Source: Jeotgalicoccus saudimassiliensis (GTDB lineage: Bacteria; Bacillota; Bacilli; Staphylococcales; Salinicoccaceae). Taken from it: 64,000 nucleotides of DNA. Positions 61,535 through 64,000 of the stretch are shown piece after piece; position 1 is the first letter of the stretch; each line of letters starts with the position of its first letter. Where the stretch lies: NCBI RefSeq assembly GCF_000756715.1, contig NZ_CCSE01000001.1, positions 1,394,001 to 1,458,000 of the forward strand, given 5' to 3'. Made by a program: the position numbers and the translations under genes. A model generated the notes under the pieces. It was given only the letters and a program-made list of their open reading frames with translations. It had not been told where the DNA came from and searched no databases.

Positions 61535-61975
61535 TTATTTGAGTAAACTTTCAGCGTGCAGCCCGATTCTTTTTAATAGATTAATTGCATCTTCTACTTC
61601 ATGGTCATCCCACTCATCAAATATCGTATTGATGAGAGCCTCCTGTTCTACGACTCTTGTATCCATATACTGTTTACCATCTTCTGTAATGCATGCAAAC
61701 ATTACTCTTCTGTCTTCGGGACAGGGATTTCTGTATAAAAAACCTTTCTTTTCAAGCTTATCTATAATGTAGGTAATACTGCCGCCGCCCATCAGTATTT
61801 TTTTGCCGATGGACTGGATAGGCTGATCTCCTTTGTGATACAGCAATTCCATCACTGCATATTCATTAAGGTTAATTTCTTTCTTTAAAAAATCCTGTTT
61901 AATAAGTTTTTGTACGGATTGCGAGGACTTTATAAAAACAGTAAATGCTTTTATACGTGCTTCTTTTTCATTCAT
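61535..61975 (-). CDS. mhqR: MarR-family regulator MhqR
   Basis: A 146-residue winged-helix MarR protein: 'EINLNEYAVMELLYHKGDQPIQSIGKKILMGGGSITYIIDKLEKKGFLYRNPCPEDRRVMFACIT'. Cys is present in NPCPED and again in FACIT; such cysteines may sense quinones by alkylation. As in Bacillus and Staphylococcus it heads the quinone-detoxification genes and probably represses them and itself. RBS AAGGAGG. Confidence 0.9.
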   Translation of the reverse strand: MNEKEARIKAFTVFIKSSQSVQKLIKQDFLKKEINLNEYAVMELLYHKGDQPIQSIGKKILMGGGSITYIIDKLEKKGFLYRNPCPEDRRVMFACITEDGKQYMDTRVVEQEALINTIFDEWDDHEVEDAINLLKRIGLHAESLLK

Positions 61976-62005
61976 GTCTGCACCTCCTTCAATTATTTCA
62001 GTTTT

Positions 62006-62043
62006 AAGTATATTAAATTTAATCTATATATAGTATAATACTT
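62006..62043. promoter_or_regulatory. Palindrome-rich region, probable MhqR operator
   Basis: Between mhqR and the divergent GNAT gene: outer AAGTAT (62006-62011) and ATACTT (62038-62043), inner ATTAAATTTAAT (62012-62023) and CTATATATAG (62024-62033). Any of these could be the MarR-type site; none exactly matches the MhqR site of Bacillus. Confidence 0.4.
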
Positions 62044-62173
62044 AGATTCCGAAATATCAAGCGTTATATATTACCTCTGATATACTGTATGTTATCTGAA
62101 TATTTATTGTATTCGAATAATAGTTATGCTAATGTTATGAAAAAATTACTTTTCTATATAAAGAGGGTTTGAA

Positions 62174-62983
62174 ATGATTGCACTGAGAGAATTAACGACG
62201 ATAAAAGATCTTGAACAGCTTGAAAAAATAGAACGGAATGTCTGGGATATGCCGCCGCTGCCAATACATCAAACGCTGACAGCAGTTAAAAACGGCGGCA
62301 TAATTATCGGTGCCTTTGACAAGAAGGAAATTATAGGTTTCAGTTACGGTTTTGCCGGTTTTAAAGACAGTCAAACATATCTTTGCTCCCATATGCTCGG
62401 GATAGAAGAAGAATATCGTTCCAAAAAAATAGGGGAACAGCTGAAAAGACAGCAGCAGGAAATAGCGATTAGAAAAGGCTATTCAGAAATACACTGGACA
62501 TACGATCCGCTGGAAACACGTAATGCATATTTGAATTTAACTAAGCTGAAGGGTATATGCTCTGTTTACATGGAGAATGCTTACGGAGAGATGAAAGACG
62601 GTTTGAACAAAGGACTGCCATCCGATCGTTTCGAAGTTCATTGGCATATATCAAGCGGGCATGTTAGAGAAGCTGAAACTGTAAATTACAAAAATGCAGT
62701 GCCGCTCAACGAAGTAAATATTAACAATGGTCTTCCTTCCTGCACTGTGTTTCACGAGGAACAATTGACCGAGGATATTTACGGCTTTGAAGTCCCTAAG
62801 GATTTCCAGCATATAAAATCTGAAAATCAGGAAATTGCAATGGAATGGAGAATGCTGACACGAAAGATATTTCAGGATCTTTTTAGAGCAGGATATGCTG
62901 CAGTACATTTAATTCCCGGGAAATATACTGCAACCTACATATTTGTAAAAGAGAATACATTAAATCTTGGAGGACATAAATAA
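62174..62983 (+). CDS. GNAT-family acyltransferase paired with an OSBS/N-acylamino acid racemase
   Basis: A 269-residue protein with an N-terminal GNAT domain (about 1-150): '[41 protein letters not shown]' holds the acyl-CoA loop (RSKKIGEQL), then a C-terminal extension ('[18 protein letters not shown]'). This architecture is found next to N-succinylamino acid racemase genes, where the GNAT succinylates D-amino acids. The stop codon overlaps the start of the racemase gene (TAATG), so the two are coupled. Confidence 0.8.
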   Translation: MIALRELTTIKDLEQLEKIERNVWDMPPLPIHQTLTAVKNGGIIIGAFDKKEIIGFSYGFAGFKDSQTYLCSHMLGIEEEYRSKKIGEQLKRQQQEIAIRKGYSEIHWTYDPLETRNAYLNLTKLKGICSVYMENAYGEMKDGLNKGLPSDRFEVHWHISSGHVREAETVNYKNAVPLNEVNINNGLPSCTVFHEEQLTEDIYGFEVPKDFQHIKSENQEIAMEWRMLTRKIFQDLFRAGYAAVHLIPGKYTATYIFVKENTLNLGGHK

Positions 62984-64000
62984 TGAAAATTGAACATATC
63001 GTTATCAGACATTTGGAAATGGATATGAAAGCACCATTCACAACCAGTTTTGGAACATTTGACAAAAAAGAGTTTTTACTTCTTGAAGCAATTGATGCGG
63101 ATGGAACAATCGGCTGGGGTGAATCGGTAGCGTTCAATGTGCCTTTCTACAGTGAAGAAACAGTAAAGACGAACTGGCATATGCTGGAGGACTTTTTAAT
63201 CCCGCTTATTTTACATAAGGAAATCATCCATCCAAGTGAAGTTAATGAGATTTTCTCAGCTATCCGCAAAAATAATATGGCTAAGTCTGCTCTGGAAGGT
63301 GCAATTTGGGATATTTACTCTCAGCAGACAAACCAGTCATTAGCTCATGCTCTTGGCGGCACAAGAAAAAATATCGATGTCGGCATCAGTATCGGCATCC
63401 AAAATTCTATTGAAGAACTTGTGGACATCGTGGCCGGTTTCGTTAAGGAAGGCTATAAACGCATCAAAGTTAAAATTAAACCGGACTGGGACGTAGAAGT
63501 GATGCGCACGCTGCGTAAAACTTTTCCTGATGTTGCAATTATGGCTGATGCTAATTCTGCTTACAGGCTGGCAGATACTGAGTTATTAAAACAACTGGAC
63601 GACTTTGATTTAATGATGATTGAACAGCCTCTCGCTTCAGATGACATTATCGACCATGCTCAGTTGCAACAGGAACTGGCAACACCGATCTGTCTCGATG
63701 AAAGTATTCACTCCCTTGAAGATGCAAGAAAAGCTGTAGAGCTCGGCAGTACTAAAATTATCAATATTAAAATCGGACGTGTCGGCGGTTTAACTGAAGC
63801 TGTTAAAATTCACGATTACTGCAAGGAAAATAATATTCCTGTCTGGTGCGGAGGCATGCTTGAATCAGGTGTTGGAAGAGCACATAACGTTGCACTGACC
63901 ACTCTTGAAAACTTCACTTTACCGGGTGATACAGCCAGTTCCAGCCGCTACTTTGAAAAAGATATTATCGAACCTGAAGTCATCGCAGAAAATGGTTCTA
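62983..64000 (+). CDS. menC: o-Succinylbenzoate synthase / N-succinylamino acid racemase (enolase superfamily), partial
   Basis: The ORF runs off the window after 339 codons, lacking about the last 20-30 residues. The muconate-lactonizing subgroup fold is clear: N-terminal capping domain '[10 protein letters not shown]', catalytic KxK at RIKVKIKP, metal ligands in [16 protein letters not shown] and ICLDESI, and the opposite-side Lys in [11 protein letters not shown]. Members catalyse o-succinylbenzoate synthesis for menaquinone or racemise N-succinylamino acids, often both. The coupled GNAT gene favours the racemase role; no other men gene is in the window. RBS GGAGG. Confidence 0.9.
   Translation, partial: MKIEHIVIRHLEMDMKAPFTTSFGTFDKKEFLLLEAIDADGTIGWGESVAFNVPFYSEETVKTNWHMLEDFLIPLILHKEIIHPSEVNEIFSAIRKNNMAKSALEGAIWDIYSQQTNQSLAHALGGTRKNIDVGISIGIQNSIEELVDIVAGFVKEGYKRIKVKIKPDWDVEVMRTLRKTFPDVAIMADANSAYRLADTELLKQLDDFDLMMIEQPLASDDIIDHAQLQQELATPICLDESIHSLEDARKAVELGSTKIINIKIGRVGGLTEAVKIHDYCKENNIPVWCGGMLESGVGRAHNVALTTLENFTLPGDTASSSRYFEKDIIEPEVIAENGS

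Overview
The window is about 64 kb of a low-GC Firmicute chromosome, most likely a member of the Staphylococcaceae outside the core of Staphylococcus (a Jeotgalicoccus, Salinicoccus or Nosocomiicoccus type genome). This is inferred from the gene set: a class III fructose-bisphosphatase, a short HisG with HisZ, an HssRS/HrtBA haem-stress locus with a staphylococcal-type HssR direct repeat, an MhqR quinone regulon, FhuCBGD hydroxamate-iron uptake, and perfect intrinsic terminators between nearly all convergent genes. I see no rRNA, tRNA, CRISPR array, prophage or intact insertion sequence. Most of the region is ordinary core and accessory metabolism.

Layout. 0-5.3 kb: the N-terminus of a membrane protein, a decayed patch (lysE with an in-frame TAG, plus the tail of a SnoaL-like gene), DoxX, a paired SMR exporter, an Xre/DUF3169 pair, a YfcC carrier and a 52-aa gene. 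5.5-12.3 kb: a complete histidine operon except hisH (hisZGDCB-AF-IE, minus strand), divergent from a TrpR/YerC-type regulator (hisR) with two matching palindromic operators. 12.4-20.6 kb: acyltransferase, PepSY lipoprotein, fbp, SDR, a tandem pair of unusual membrane proteins, and an aldo/keto reductase. 20.6-26.8 kb: OpuF/EgtU-type ABC transporter, aldehyde dehydrogenase, NAD(P)-binding protein, second YfcC carrier. 26.8-32 kb: HrtBA, HssRS, flavohaemoprotein. 32-39.4 kb: AAHS-type MFS, MetE-like (YxjG) methyltransferase with divergent LysR, small GNAT, CDF metal exporter, PopT (DUF368), TauE/SafE permease, methyltransferase. 39.6-48.8 kb: CHAP protein, DUF1722 protein, FhuCBGD, YjdM, metal chaperone, P1B-type ATPase, Crp/Fnr regulator, thymidine kinase. 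48.9-54.9 kb: diaminopropionate ammonia-lyase, a lipoprotein split by an in-frame TAA, LD-carboxypeptidase-like protein, MgtE with an Xre/DUF1232 partner, PAP2 phosphatase. 55-64 kb: orphan family-5 binding protein with two class-I-glutaminase-fold hydrolases, the mhq operon, and a GNAT plus N-acylamino-acid racemase/OSB synthase pair running off the end.

The most interesting signals: (1) hisH is missing exactly where it should be, and HisF has changed two of the four residues of the ammonia-tunnel gate (Arg5 to Lys, Glu167 to Ala, Thermotoga numbering), so the operon may make histidine with free ammonia. (2) The haem locus has the order hssR-hssS-hrtB-hrtA on one strand. The HssR direct repeat sits inside a long hairpin that buries the hrtB ribosome-binding site and is followed by six T, which looks like a switch separating read-through from induced transcription. 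(3) A Crp/Fnr regulator, a CPG-motif metal ATPase and a metal chaperone are linked by two FNR-like boxes (TTGAC-N4-GTCAA / TTGAC-N4-ATCAA) at nearly the same distance from the two target genes. (4) A dispersed palindrome TAACGC-N3-GCGTTA occurs three times, and once more with a longer loop.
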